Notes: generated from the sequence alone by a model not told the origin. A DNA stretch of 64,000 nucleotides from a halophilic archaeon SHRA6 (GCA_005239175.1 ML241294.1:879275-943274), one strand, 5' to 3'. Shown: positions 33,936-42,740, counted from the stretch's first letter. Numbers and translations: made by a program.

Positions 33936-34562
33936 TTATGCGATTTTTCGCGTGACGTCGACGGTAACGTCGCTGGTCAGATCGAGTTCGATCGATTCCG
34001 GCAGGGCCCGTCCGCCCCGGAACTTTGGGATGGAGAGGCTGTTTGTGAGGTGGCCGCCCCGGAGCTCCGTCGAGAGATCGAAAATGATGTCCGCGAGGTA
34101 CTCGGTCCGATCGCGCTGATCGGGGACGCGACGGCCCTCCAGACAGTGAAGCAGCGTGAGGCTCCCGGTCTCGGCGGTTCGGGTCTTCAGCTCGTTGAGG
34201 AAGGTTCGGTAGGCGTCTATCTCCGTCTCCTCGAACAGTTGGATTGGATCGATGATCAGCGTCCCCGCCTCCGGGAGCGTCTCGATCGCCGTGGTTGCTT
34301 CCTCGAGTGGGGCCTCGGCCGAGATTCGATGGACGCTGATATCGTCGGTTGGCGTTCCCGTCCGCTCGAGACCGTCGATGATGTCCGCTTCGGTCCGCTC
34401 GGTCGTGAGGTACACCGATGGCCGGATCGCAGCCATCTCGTAGAGAAACAGCTCGGATTGACTGACCGGCGACGCCAAAAACGCGAGCACGCTGCCCTGC
34501 GGAAGGCCGCCATCGAGTTCGCGATCCAGGACTTCGATCCCGGTCGAGAGGACCGTGGTCAT
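33936..34562 (-). CDS. RecA/KaiC-fold protein with a degenerate P-loop (DUF7125-type)
   Basis: A 208-residue cytoplasmic protein with the RecA/RAD55-like layout 'LSTGIEVLDRELDGGLPQGS', but where Walker A should stand it reads 'FLASPVSQSELFLYE', lacking the G-x4-GK-S/T residues. A Walker B-like 'GTLIIDPIQLFEE' is kept. It is therefore probably a non-hydrolysing regulator. It lies on the opposite strand between the pilus operon and the pilin genes; related proteins are often found near haloarchaeal pilus or archaellum genes, so a role in controlling them is plausible but inferred. Confidence 0.8.
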   Translation of the reverse strand: MTTVLSTGIEVLDRELDGGLPQGSVLAFLASPVSQSELFLYEMAAIRPSVYLTTERTEADIIDGLERTGTPTDDISVHRISAEAPLEEATTAIETLPEAGTLIIDPIQLFEETEIDAYRTFLNELKTRTAETGSLTLLHCLEGRRVPDQRDRTEYLADIIFDLSTELRGGHLTNSLSIPKFRGGRALPESIELDLTSDVTVDVTRKIA

Positions 34563-34918
34563 TGGTGAGGTCCCCCGTTGGGTCGATCGGTTCGGCGTTG
34601 AGCAGTTCCAGTACGCGGTGTGCGCAGATGGGCGCTGGAGTGTTGGTAGTAAATCACCATCGATGTGCGAAAAAACGGCAACAAATGGCGTAGTAATGGA
34701 GCGCCTGTAGCGCGAGGCAGGTCGGTAACGGACGTTTTATTCTGGTAAGTGGGTGGCTGTCCCGTCGTATAATCTCGATTACAAATGCCCCCCGGGGTCT
34801 TGGAGAGGATGACACCAGCCGGGAAGGTCGCACACGATGCAGATCCAATGTGGATGCGATGTAGATGTGTTGTCAGGCGTCGACGAGTCCGGGGGTGTAA
34901 GAAAAAGAAACGGAAACC
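34563..34918 (+). other. Upstream region of the pilin genes
   Basis: About 355 bases between the RecA-like gene start and the first pilin ATG. It includes TA-rich CGTATAATC at 34766-34774, a GGGGG tract at 34778-34797, and GGGGGTG shortly before the ATG region. It probably holds promoters for both directions and a long 5' leader for the pilins. No gene seen. Confidence 0.4.
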
Positions 34919-35329
34919 ATGAAACTGAATAAGTTGAAACAACTGTTCGCAGAAGAACGAGCTGTCTCGCCTGTCGTGGGCGTGGCGCTCTTGATCGCTA
35001 TCACAGTAATCCTGGCCGCCGTCATTGGCGGTGTCGTCCTCGGGATCGGCCCCACTGGTGCAGACGCACCGCAAGCGCAGCTGACTGCTGATTTCGGTGA
35101 GAATAATACCACCATATCGCACAACGGTGGAGATGAGATTTCAGGAGACGAGGTCGTCGTCCGTAATGAAAGCGGCGAAATCAATAAACTCGGTGAACTC
35201 GCCGATGGTAAGAATCTCTCCGCGGGTGAGAGTACCGATATTGGTGATGGTAACGAGACCGTGGTGACTATCGTCTGGCAAGACCCCAACAGCAACAGTG
35301 AATCTGTGATCGCAGAATTCGAAGAGTAA
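34919..35329 (+). CDS. pilA: Type IV pilin, PilA-type
   Basis: A 136-residue prepilin. After a basic leader ('MKLNKLKQLFAEERA') comes the canonical haloarchaeal pilin helix 'VSPVVGVALLIAITVILAAV', which PibD would expose by cleaving before VSPVVG. The mature head domain is acidic and ends 'IVWQDPNSNSESVIAEFEE'. Such proteins polymerise into surface filaments for adhesion. A second pilin gene with the same layout follows 23 bases downstream. Confidence 0.92.
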   Translation: MKLNKLKQLFAEERAVSPVVGVALLIAITVILAAVIGGVVLGIGPTGADAPQAQLTADFGENNTTISHNGGDEISGDEVVVRNESGEINKLGELADGKNLSAGESTDIGDGNETVVTIVWQDPNSNSESVIAEFEE

Positions 35330-35352
35330 CCCCCCAACAAACTAGGAGACAT

Positions 35353-35754
35353 ATGAACCAAATTACAGTCGTATCGGACGATCGGGCGGTGTCGCCAGTC
35401 GTTGGCACGGCGCTGTTGATCGGGATCACGGTAATCCTCGCGTCCGTCATCGGCTCTGTCGTCCTCGGGATCGGGGTCGGCCCGGCCCAGACGCCGCAGG
35501 TGACGCTCTCGTTCGAAGTACCCGACGGTAGCGACGAAATCGTGTTGCGACACGAGGGGGGACCACCCCTCAATTCCGACGAGATTGTCGTGGTTGATCA
35601 AGACGGCAACGAACTGGCCGGACTCGACAAAGACCTGACTACCGGTGGGCAGCAAACGATCGTCGACGATTCGAGCGATGTCGAACGCATTAGCGTCGTC
35701 TGGCAAGATCCAGACGGTGACACAGAAAGCGTGCTGGCGACGTTCAGGCCCTGA
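35353..35754 (+). CDS. pilA: Type IV pilin, second PilA-type gene
   Basis: A 133-residue prepilin, 'MNQITVVSDDRAVSPVVGTA' continuing 'LLIGITVILASVIGSVVLGI'. Its head domain ends 'VVWQDPDGDTESVLATFRP', clearly paralogous to the first pilin. Both probably build the same or alternative filaments using the upstream pilB-pilC machinery. Divergence is mainly in the head region, as expected for surface-exposed residues. Confidence 0.92.
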   Translation: MNQITVVSDDRAVSPVVGTALLIGITVILASVIGSVVLGIGVGPAQTPQVTLSFEVPDGSDEIVLRHEGGPPLNSDEIVVVDQDGNELAGLDKDLTTGGQQTIVDDSSDVERISVVWQDPDGDTESVLATFRP

Positions 35755-35827
35755 CAGAACACACAATTGATCGATACACAACCCCGAAATATCGGATTTT
35801 TAATACGAAAGCTCAGCCCGTAAACCC

Positions 35828-37627
35828 ATGGAAGACGAGACAGTTGAAACGAACGATCGGCGTATTGGTCTGCGCGACGACGAGCGTGGCGCTTCGGAAG
35901 TAATTGGCGTCGTGCTACTGATCGGTATCGTCCTCCTGGGTATGGCTACGATCCTGCTGCTCGCCGGGCCGCAGCTGAGCGCAGAGCAACAAGGCGCCGA
36001 GGTGCGCCAGGCAGAACAGTCGCTGACGGAGTTTGATTCGCAGGCGGCACGCGTTGCACGTGGCAGCACCGGCGCACAGCGGACCGATCTCGGACTGCGG
36101 GGCAATAGCGGAACGCTCGATGTGGAAAACGAGACGGGACACATCACCGTCGTGTATGACGACTACTTCGATCCCGCGAACAACACCGAGGTGATGAATA
36201 CGTCGATGGGCACGATGGTCTACCGGCAGGGCGACACGACGGTCGGATACCAGGGCGGTGGCGTCTGGCGAAGTGACGGAAACAACTCGGTGATGGTCTC
36301 CCCGCCGGAGATCAGCTATCGGGATGGCACGTTGACGATGCCGGTCACCAAGACAACGCGCACGGGCAGCGTGCACAGCGATGTGTTTGTTGCCCGTGGA
36401 GGGACCACCGAACGGTTCCCGACGGAGAACAAGACCAACAAGATCACCGGTGACAAAGCAATAATCATCACCATAGAGAGTGAGTACTGTCACGGCTGGA
36501 AGCAGTTCTTCGAAAGCGAAACCGAGGGGATCGTCGACGCCAATTGTGAGGAGAATACGGTCCAGGTCATTTTCATCGCGTTGCCGAAGGACTTCTCTCC
36601 GGAGGCCGGTGTGATCGCGACCTCTGGCCCCGGTGAGATCAGTCTGGAAGGTACTGGCGCCTACGTCGACAGCTACAACTCACCGGGATACGATGGCGGC
36701 GATTCGAACGGCGTCGTCGAGGCGGCCGGCGATGTCAAAATGTCCGGAGATTCGCAGATCGACGGTGACGTCAGATCGGGGCGAAATATAACCATTGGCT
36801 CCTCAAGTGCCCAGATCAACGGGAACGCCAACTGGACGAAGAGCTTTGACCCGTTCGACAATGAGTCGATCACCGGAAATGATTACGAGATCGACGGTAT
36901 TACCGAGCTCCTGCCGATCAATCGGCTGGTAGACAACAAGACCGACCAGTTGAGAACCAACAACGACAACAATGTCGCCGGAGAAGACGACGACCTGATC
37001 CAAGACGAGACGCTCGAAATCGATGGCGATGAGGCGACCCTCGAGGCAGGAGAGTATTATCTCGACACGCTCGAACTCAACGGTGAAACGCTGTATCTCG
37101 ATACGACAGACGGAGATATCACGATCGCCGTCGAACGGTGGGTGAAACTCAGCAGGGAAGGAGGCGACTCCAGCGAGATCGTCGTCAAAGGTGACGGGGA
37201 TGTTCGGCTCTTTGTCGCGAGCAAAGAGAAGACCAGCGTCGATAACGTCCAGGGAGCCGGCGGCGCAGGGTTCAGTGAGGGCCACTTTGTCGTCGAGAAG
37301 TCGGGGATAACTGGCGTCGACAAGGATTCAACACGCGTCCAGGTGTTTGGTCCCAATAACTTTGTGGGAGTGATCGGCGGTGGCAGCGATACCGAAGTGA
37401 CTGCTGCGATAATCGCTCCGGCAGGGAGATTCGGCCCTGGCAAATTCTATGTGAAAAAGGGCGAGCTGTTCGGGGCGGTCGCAACCGGTGAACTAACACT
37501 CGGCCAGGATGGCAAGGTGCACTTCGATCGAGCACTGATGGACGAGGAGATACCACTCGCGCCGAACGTGCCACGGATCGAATATCTGTACCTCACTGAG
37601 GACGAGATTGAGGTCGGCGGAGGGTAG
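35828..37627 (+). CDS. Large pilin-anchored adhesin-like protein (DUF7289/DUF7305-type)
   Basis: A 599-residue protein. A charged leader is followed by 'ERGASEVIGVVLLIGIVLLG', a prepilin-type cut site and helix. Residues ~50-265 are similar to the DUF7289 pilin-like protein upstream. From ~270 to 590 the sequence is Gly/Asp/Asn-rich with short strands ('SGPGEISLEGTGAYVDSYNS', 'VEAAGDVKMSGDSQIDGDV', 'GFSEGHFVVEKSG'), suggesting a right-handed beta-helix. It could ride on the pilus as a tip adhesin. The ATG at 35828 is preceded by an AT-rich promoter region at 35790-35815. Confidence 0.88.
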   Translation: MEDETVETNDRRIGLRDDERGASEVIGVVLLIGIVLLGMATILLLAGPQLSAEQQGAEVRQAEQSLTEFDSQAARVARGSTGAQRTDLGLRGNSGTLDVENETGHITVVYDDYFDPANNTEVMNTSMGTMVYRQGDTTVGYQGGGVWRSDGNNSVMVSPPEISYRDGTLTMPVTKTTRTGSVHSDVFVARGGTTERFPTENKTNKITGDKAIIITIESEYCHGWKQFFESETEGIVDANCEENTVQVIFIALPKDFSPEAGVIATSGPGEISLEGTGAYVDSYNSPGYDGGDSNGVVEAAGDVKMSGDSQIDGDVRSGRNITIGSSSAQINGNANWTKSFDPFDNESITGNDYEIDGITELLPINRLVDNKTDQLRTNNDNNVAGEDDDLIQDETLEIDGDEATLEAGEYYLDTLELNGETLYLDTTDGDITIAVERWVKLSREGGDSSEIVVKGDGDVRLFVASKEKTSVDNVQGAGGAGFSEGHFVVEKSGITGVDKDSTRVQVFGPNNFVGVIGGGSDTEVTAAIIAPAGRFGPGKFYVKKGELFGAVATGELTLGQDGKVHFDRALMDEEIPLAPNVPRIEYLYLTEDEIEVGGG

Positions 37628-38078
37628 TCGGTACCAACCCCACAGCGGTCGCCACCGATCGGTTCTTGGAACGAAAGCGTTCTATGACGCATCTCCCCGA
37701 GTGGCTCACTGAGTCGAAGTGAGACGGGATCAACCGTGGCGTGTCACTCACTGCGACCGAAGCAAACTAGCTGTGTTTGTTGGTACAAATCCGTCACACA
37801 GAGTTCAACCGGATCTGTCGATCGCACAGTCGATCACTCGCGGTACGTTTTCGACAACCAACGGCACTCCAATCCAGCGTCGAGATTTTGAGCAGTGAAA
37901 ATACACGTGAATTATCGGGATGAGAGTAAACTAACTCTTGGATGATTCTCACAGCCACACGGACGAGTGACAGATATTTGTTCTATATAGAACTATATTT
38001 CTAAATAATTGTCCACAGAAGACCGGTTAATAGTTATAATATGGATTTTTATGGCTCCAGTCCGTACTGTTGCATGTA
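37628..38078 (+). other. Intergenic region, no gene seen
   Basis: About 450 bases. The last 130 are very AT-rich (AGAACTATATTTCTAAATAA, GTTATAATATGG) and should hold the promoter of the next gene. Nothing else is recognised. Confidence 0.4.
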
Positions 38079-38411
38079 ATGAACGCACGTAACTACGAGA
38101 TCACAGACTCGATCGCTGGCTTCGAAGAGGGCGACATCTTAGATGTCACCGCACGGTTCGGTGACTGGCACAGCTACGCGCTGAAACTCGAACCCGCCAC
38201 CGGAAGCCGCCGGACAGTTGTCGTGACGCAGTCCGAAGCGGGCTTCAGCGAGGAAGAAATCCTCTGTCCGACTGCCCGTATCGGTGACTGGCACGAGTAC
38301 GATCTGAAATTCGAGCCCGGTCGATCCCAAGAGACGGAGACGACGGGCCGGGTCACACTCACCATGGATCAACTCGAAGCAGTCGCCAAGCCGATCGAAT
38401 CGAGCGCGTAA
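38079..38411 (+). CDS. Small protein with an internal 27-residue repeat
   Basis: A 110-residue protein in which a unit starting 'AGFEEGDILDVTARFGDWHS' recurs as 'AGFSEEEILCPTARIGDWHE', each followed by 'YALKLEP' or 'YDLKFEP'. Conserved Gly-Asp-Trp-His may form a small beta fold or metal site. It has no signal or TM segment. The start at ATG 38079 is three codons inside a longer frame. The family is not recognised, and function is unknown. Confidence 0.65.
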   Translation: MNARNYEITDSIAGFEEGDILDVTARFGDWHSYALKLEPATGSRRTVVVTQSEAGFSEEEILCPTARIGDWHEYDLKFEPGRSQETETTGRVTLTMDQLEAVAKPIESSA

Positions 38412-38462
38412 CTCATTGTATCAGAGAACCCGCCGGCAAATCAGCAGAGAGTACGGATAAAA

Positions 38463-38478
38463 GGCTCTGTTGAAATCC
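38463..38478 (+). repeat. Left terminal inverted repeat
   Basis: GGCTCTGTTGAAATCC, perfectly matched in inverse orientation at 40485-40500. Confidence 0.85.
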
Positions 38479-38575
38479 GTAGTAGGTGATAGAAAACCTC
38501 TGCGGCATACAGAGGGTAGAGTCAACATGGTGGCTCCGTTATTTTCTGCCTGAGCCGTGAATCTACTCTGGAAAG

Positions 38576-39526
38576 TCAATCAAATACACGTTGGTGGCAG
38601 AAGGCACAACGTGTGAGCAGGTTTGAGAGTGAATTTGATTTCTCAAACGTTTCGAACACTTCCTTTCGCTGGACGTGGTGGACATGTAGTTCCGCGCCGT
38701 GTATTATTTTAGCAGCCTCATCCTTGACACCACAAAAAACACACTTGTGACTATCGCGCTTCCGTACTTTACGGCGGATTCGGTGCCAGTTCTCACCATA
38801 ATAGCTGCCAACGCCTCCCTTCCAGCCCGGATGATTTTCGCCTGTCTGATTCTCTGAGAACCACTTCGCACGACAGTGACGATCGCAGAAGTTGTGATCG
38901 TAGGCGACGACTTCAGACGGTATTCGTTCGTTGCTATCGCCACAATAGTCACAGGTGAATTCAATCTTGCCTGAGTCTCTGCCGATATCGTCACCATGCT
39001 CACTAAAGTAGTCCCACCGACAGTCGTCATTACAGAAGTGGCGATCGAACTGCTCTCGTTGCCAGCGCGGACGGGAGACACTGTTACTACACCAAGAGCA
39101 CTCCACGAGTTCCTGCGTGTTTTGTGGGTGATTCTCGCCAGTCAAATATTCGCTCATCCACTCCCCTTTACACTCCGGGTTACAGAAGTTCCTCTCACCA
39201 ATTTCAGAGGGCTTTCGTCGTCGTACTTTCCCGCAGTTGTCACAAGTGAACTCTTCTTTTCCGCCGTCCCAGTTGGGGTGGTCTTCGCCAGCAACGTGTT
39301 CACTTTGCCATTCAGCTTTACATTCGATTGAGCAGAATCGACGTGTATCTGCTTGATTCTGGGGGTAGGTACCCGTTTCACCACAGTTTTCGCAAGTGAT
39401 TTCAGCTCTCTCTGCCGTTTGCCACTCCTTTCTACATTCAATTGAACAGAATCGGCGCCTTTCGTCTTTGCTTGGAGGATATGTCTCGGTCTTGCCGCAC
39501 TGCTCACATGTGACCGGCACGGGCAT
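38576..39526 (-). CDS. HNH endonuclease with five treble-clef zinc fingers
   Basis: A 316-residue protein. Residues 1-~225 hold five successive zinc fingers of the type C-x2-C ... F-C-x3-C ('CEQCGKTETYPPSKDERRRF', 'CENCGETGTY', 'CDNCGKVRRRKPSEIGERNF', 'CSWCSNSVSRP', 'CDYCGDSNERIPSE'). The C-terminal ~70 residues form an HNH nuclease with 'CVFCG', 'ELHVHHVQRKEVFETF', 'NLLTRCAFCHQRVF'. Such enzymes cut DNA at specific sites, often as homing or phage nucleases; the fingers would give specificity. It lies inside an inverted-repeat-bounded segment of lower GC than the surroundings. Confidence 0.9.
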   Translation of the reverse strand: MPVPVTCEQCGKTETYPPSKDERRRFCSIECRKEWQTAERAEITCENCGETGTYPQNQADTRRFCSIECKAEWQSEHVAGEDHPNWDGGKEEFTCDNCGKVRRRKPSEIGERNFCNPECKGEWMSEYLTGENHPQNTQELVECSWCSNSVSRPRWQREQFDRHFCNDDCRWDYFSEHGDDIGRDSGKIEFTCDYCGDSNERIPSEVVAYDHNFCDRHCRAKWFSENQTGENHPGWKGGVGSYYGENWHRIRRKVRKRDSHKCVFCGVKDEAAKIIHGAELHVHHVQRKEVFETFEKSNSLSNLLTRCAFCHQRVFD

Positions 39527-39746
39527 ACAATATAGTCATCACATCTACATTTAGAATTTTTGATGGATGGAATTGCGGACAGCTTAGGACATCTACGTGC
39601 TCGATTTTACCGACCCATCATACAAGATGTGCGCTTTGTATTCAGCAGCGCCCACGAGATCTTCTCAGTTTCTGTCAGTAGTGAGGTGCGAGATACAAAG
39701 AGCCCAGGCAGCAAAACATAGGTAGTTTCCCTATGGTGTTGTGAGC

Positions 39747-40277
39747 ATGGCGTGGTATTTGATTTCGGATTTACATCTCGGACACGATAACATCATCAAG
39801 CATTGCGATCGGCCGTTCGAGGACGTAGATGAGATGAATGAAACGTTGATTGACAACTGGAATAGCGTCGTTGAAGATGACCAAGACATCGTCGTATTCC
39901 TCGGTGACTTAGGTCGCTTTGCAGACGAAGCCGAATTACGGAGCTGGTTGGATGAATTGAACGGCAGGGTCATCTTCATCGAGGGAAATCACGATTCCCC
40001 CGACCGCTACGTTGATAATCTCAACACGCACCAGTACTACATCATGTCCTATGATTCGTGGTCGTTTTGTTGTGTTCATGACCCTGCCGACGTTCCACAA
40101 TCATGGGACGGATGGGTGCTCCACGGTCACCACCACGACGACGAGAGGTACCCGTTTATTGATCCGGACCGTCAACGAGCGAATCTCTCCGTCGAAGTCA
40201 TCGAATACGAACCCCTCCATATTGACGAGTTCCTTGGATATCTTGAACGCGATAAACAAATACGCAGATTAATTTGA
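39747..40277 (+). CDS. Calcineurin-like metallophosphoesterase
   Basis: A 176-residue cytoplasmic enzyme with the dinuclear-metal motifs in order: 'SDLHLGH' at ~7, 'VVFLGDLGRF' at ~50, 'IEGNHDSPDR' at ~80, 'FCCVHDPADV' and 'VLHGHHHDDE'. Small members of this type are common in phages and mobile elements and hydrolyse phosphomono- or diesters; the substrate is unknown. ATG 39747 ('MAWYLISDLHLGH') is preferred to the GTG at 39741. It shares the IS6-like bounded segment with the HNH gene, divergently oriented. Confidence 0.88.
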   Translation: MAWYLISDLHLGHDNIIKHCDRPFEDVDEMNETLIDNWNSVVEDDQDIVVFLGDLGRFADEAELRSWLDELNGRVIFIEGNHDSPDRYVDNLNTHQYYIMSYDSWSFCCVHDPADVPQSWDGWVLHGHHHDDERYPFIDPDRQRANLSVEVIEYEPLHIDEFLGYLERDKQIRRLI

Positions 40278-40601
40278 TGCTTCTATTATCTTCCTCAGCC
40301 ATATTTGCTGCAGTCGTGCCCTCTATTCAGCATGCGGTTTCTGACAGGGTCCGGTAGACTACTAACCCCAGCGGTACAGCATTCATTTGTATTTACTGAT
40401 CACAACGAATCCAATCAAGCCACTGTCAAGTGGAGGACTCGCGCTCTGTATACGGCATAGCCTCCTTAAATTATCAGTCGCTGAGGATTTCAACAGAGCC
40501 GTTAAAACGTACGTTCGCACCTCCACTAGACATCCGTAAGAGAGGTACCCAAAAAGACACACACAGCGCACTCTCGTCCGATGCAGTAGTAAGCGTCGGT
40601 G
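40278..40601. other. Region between phosphoesterase and Rieske gene
   Basis: About 320 bases. It includes the subterminal and terminal parts of the right element end (40430-40500) and the 3' flank of the Rieske gene. No gene seen. Confidence 0.4.
40485..40500 (-). repeat. Right terminal inverted repeat
   Basis: On the minus strand it reads GGCTCTGTTGAAATCC, identical to the left end at 38463-38478. Confidence 0.85.
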
Positions 40602-42359
40602 TCAGTCGTCGATATCTTCGTGGATGGCCTCGCCGTCGAAGAGTCGCTCCGCAATCGTGACCGTTTGCTCGCGCTCGCGGCGAGTGGGGAAGTGAGCGGC
40701 CATATACCGTGCCGGCGCGATCAGCGCCAGTCGTCGTTCCCGGTCGCTTTCGGCCAACTCGAACTGTCGGAAGCCGGCTTCGACGTTCTGCAGGGTGTGG
40801 AAGTTGGCGTCCTCTCGTAACAGGCCCTCGCCCAGTGTCTGTTTGAGTGCTGTGGGATCGCCGTCGGCGTCGAAGTGCCCGGCAACGATCCGTGCCGCCT
40901 CGTCGACGCCGCCCTGTTCGTCGAGGACCGCCAGCAGGCGGTTCCGGAGTTCAGACGGGGTGCCGTCCGCGCCTGTCCCGGGGGTGGGGATGGTCGCCGG
41001 CGGCTGATTCAGGAACCGATCGAGATACACCGACATCGCACCCTGCCAGCAGGCCTCGTAGATGTCCGGGGCGTCGGTGCGACGGGCGAGGTTGTCGACG
41101 GCGTTGGCAAACGAGAACGTGTGGTGGACCGTGTTCCAGTCGCTGAATTCGTTCCCGGTGCCGAAGTGGGCGACCCGACGGAGTGCGGCGACCGCGATCG
41201 CGTGTGCGAGTTGCTCGGTACTCGCGCCGGCGGCGACGGCATCCCGCAGAGCGTCATCGATTTCGTGTGGGTCGCTCGACAGCAGCGTGTCGATGAAGTC
41301 GTTGGGGCGGTCCCACTCCTTGCCGGTCCCGGCGGCGACCATTTCGGGTAGGTCCTCGGCAGCGTCGAAACACAGCCCGGCCACGTCGATCGGCCGGGTC
41401 CACGTGCTGGTTTCTTCGCCCCGTGAGGCGTCCGCAATGGCGTCGACCACGGTGGCGAGGACGGGTTCCCGGCGGTCCCAGCCAACGTGGTCCAGCGTCT
41501 CGACGGCTTTGTTGAGGAAATCGATCGTGTGGCTGTTGTTCATATAGATATGGTCGGTGGCAGCGGCGACCAGGACTTCGACGAGGTCCTCGCGGTCGAG
41601 AACGGCCGCCGCGGTGCGAAGACAGCGCTCGGCACCCGTACTGTCGCGAACATCGCAGGTGTCGCGGAACCACGATTTGAGCCGCGGCTTCGAGAGGTCG
41701 TCGTTGCCAAGCGCGTACTGTTCGAACCGGGGTGGTTCGCCGTTGCAGTTGTCCGCGACCTCGGTGACACCAACGATCATCGCCCGCAGTTTCTCATCGT
41801 GGGCGAGGGCATCGTAGAGGTTCGCCATCGCGCCGAGCGTCGTCATTCCCCGCCCCCAGCCGTCGGCGCGGTACTGCGTTCCGAAATCGACTGCGGTCTC
41901 CAGTGGTGTCGTGAACCCGTCGCCGTAGTGGTCAAGGTGGATGACGGCCTTCGCGGCGACCAACGAGAGGTTTTCCGCTAGGCCGTCGGCCAGTCTGTTG
42001 CGCCAGTGGGTCTCCGGGGGCACGTCGGGGTCGGGATCCGGGTCGATGTAGACGGTCCCGTCCTGAACCTGGGTGGGGAACGTCTGGACATCGTCGGCCC
42101 AGATGTCCAGCGTGTCACCCTGTGCGAGTTCGAACCGCGCGTGGTGCCAGTCACAGGTCAGCAGGCCGTCTTCGACGCTGCCTTTCGAGAGCGGGAATCC
42201 CATATGCGGACAGCGGTTATCAACTGCGTACACCTCGCCCTCGTGGTGAAAAAGTGCGACCGGGCGGCCACCTGCCATCGTGACTGTCCGTCCGTCATCG
42301 CGGAGACTGTCGATGTCGGCGACCGCGGTCATATCGTGGTCCGTGGGGTCAGATGACAT
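40602..42359 (-). CDS. Rieske [2Fe-2S] protein with a large helical C-terminal domain
   Basis: A 585-residue cytoplasmic protein (no signal, no TM). Residues ~10-110 are a Rieske ferredoxin domain with ligands in 'NRCPHMGFPLS' (Cys, His) and 'LLTCDWHHARFEL' (Cys, His). The remaining ~470 residues are helix-rich with repeated His/Asn-containing segments ('IHLDHYGDGF', 'TDHIYMNNSHTIDFLNKAVE', 'VHHTFSFANAVDNLARRTDA'), the pattern of a haloarchaeal family of unknown activity. It may be an oxidoreductase that receives electrons through the Rieske centre. The ATG at 42359 is clear. Confidence 0.88.
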   Translation of the reverse strand: MSSDPTDHDMTAVADIDSLRDDGRTVTMAGGRPVALFHHEGEVYAVDNRCPHMGFPLSKGSVEDGLLTCDWHHARFELAQGDTLDIWADDVQTFPTQVQDGTVYIDPDPDPDVPPETHWRNRLADGLAENLSLVAAKAVIHLDHYGDGFTTPLETAVDFGTQYRADGWGRGMTTLGAMANLYDALAHDEKLRAMIVGVTEVADNCNGEPPRFEQYALGNDDLSKPRLKSWFRDTCDVRDSTGAERCLRTAAAVLDREDLVEVLVAAATDHIYMNNSHTIDFLNKAVETLDHVGWDRREPVLATVVDAIADASRGEETSTWTRPIDVAGLCFDAAEDLPEMVAAGTGKEWDRPNDFIDTLLSSDPHEIDDALRDAVAAGASTEQLAHAIAVAALRRVAHFGTGNEFSDWNTVHHTFSFANAVDNLARRTDAPDIYEACWQGAMSVYLDRFLNQPPATIPTPGTGADGTPSELRNRLLAVLDEQGGVDEAARIVAGHFDADGDPTALKQTLGEGLLREDANFHTLQNVEAGFRQFELAESDRERRLALIAPARYMAAHFPTRREREQTVTIAERLFDGEAIHEDIDD

Positions 42360-42572
42360 ACCTAGTGATCCGAGAGCGAGACAAATATGTGTTCGGCCGC
42401 GACTGCGTTCGACTCTTCACGTCGGGTTAACGGGCTGCGAGTCTGCCGTGTTGCAGTAGTCTCTGTCAGCGAAGTCACTCCTCATTCTGATGGGTTGCGA
42501 AGAGACGAATCTCAGTCGGCGTGATCGTGCATGACGTTCGATGTTACCCCTCTTCGTGTTCGCAGACCCAGC

Positions 42573-42737
42573 GGTAATTGTTCCCGCCGGTTGGTTCCAC
42601 GTTCCATACCCAATCATCGCATCAAGCCGATCGTGATCGATGGCGATCGTCGATGGGGAACGAAACTCAACCGTCCGGCCGAGCGAATCTCCACACGCTA
42701 ACCCGAGAAGGACTCCACGAGCTTGATCCGAATGCAT
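42573..42737 (-). pseudogene. N-terminal remnant of ADP-ribosylglycohydrolase
   Basis: The first 55 codons match the start of haloarchaeal ADP-ribosylglycohydrolase (DraG-type): 'ARGVLLGLACGDSLGRTVEF' and 'GYGTWNQPAGTIT'. The next expected residues are the metal-binding DD of the active site. Instead the reading changes to an unrelated sequence and the rest of the ~300-residue enzyme is absent. It is a truncated gene with no function expected. Confidence 0.7.
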
Positions 42738-42740
42738 GTG

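Larger units (their letters stand above)
38463..40500. mobile_element. Segment bounded by IS6-like inverted repeats, no transposase
   Basis: Perfect 16-bp inverted repeats GGCTCTGTTGAAATCC lie at 38463-38478 and, reversed, at 40485-40500. Each is followed about 40 bases inward by a similar ATACAGAG-containing sequence. The ends resemble IS6/IS26-family terminal repeats (from memory). The 2.0-kb interior encodes an HNH nuclease and a phosphoesterase but no transposase. No matching target duplication is seen (flanks GGATAAAA and GTTAAAAC). This may be a pseudo-compound transposon remnant or a cargo-carrying element moved in trans. Confidence 0.65.

Noticed and set aside
34559-35122. 187-residue minus-strand ORF over the pilin start
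   Set aside because: It is antisense to a clear pilin gene and its codon pattern is a shadow of it.
38455-40508. 8-bp target-site duplication around the IS6-like segment
   Set aside because: The flanks GGATAAAA and GTTAAAAC differ, so a recent single transposition is not supported.
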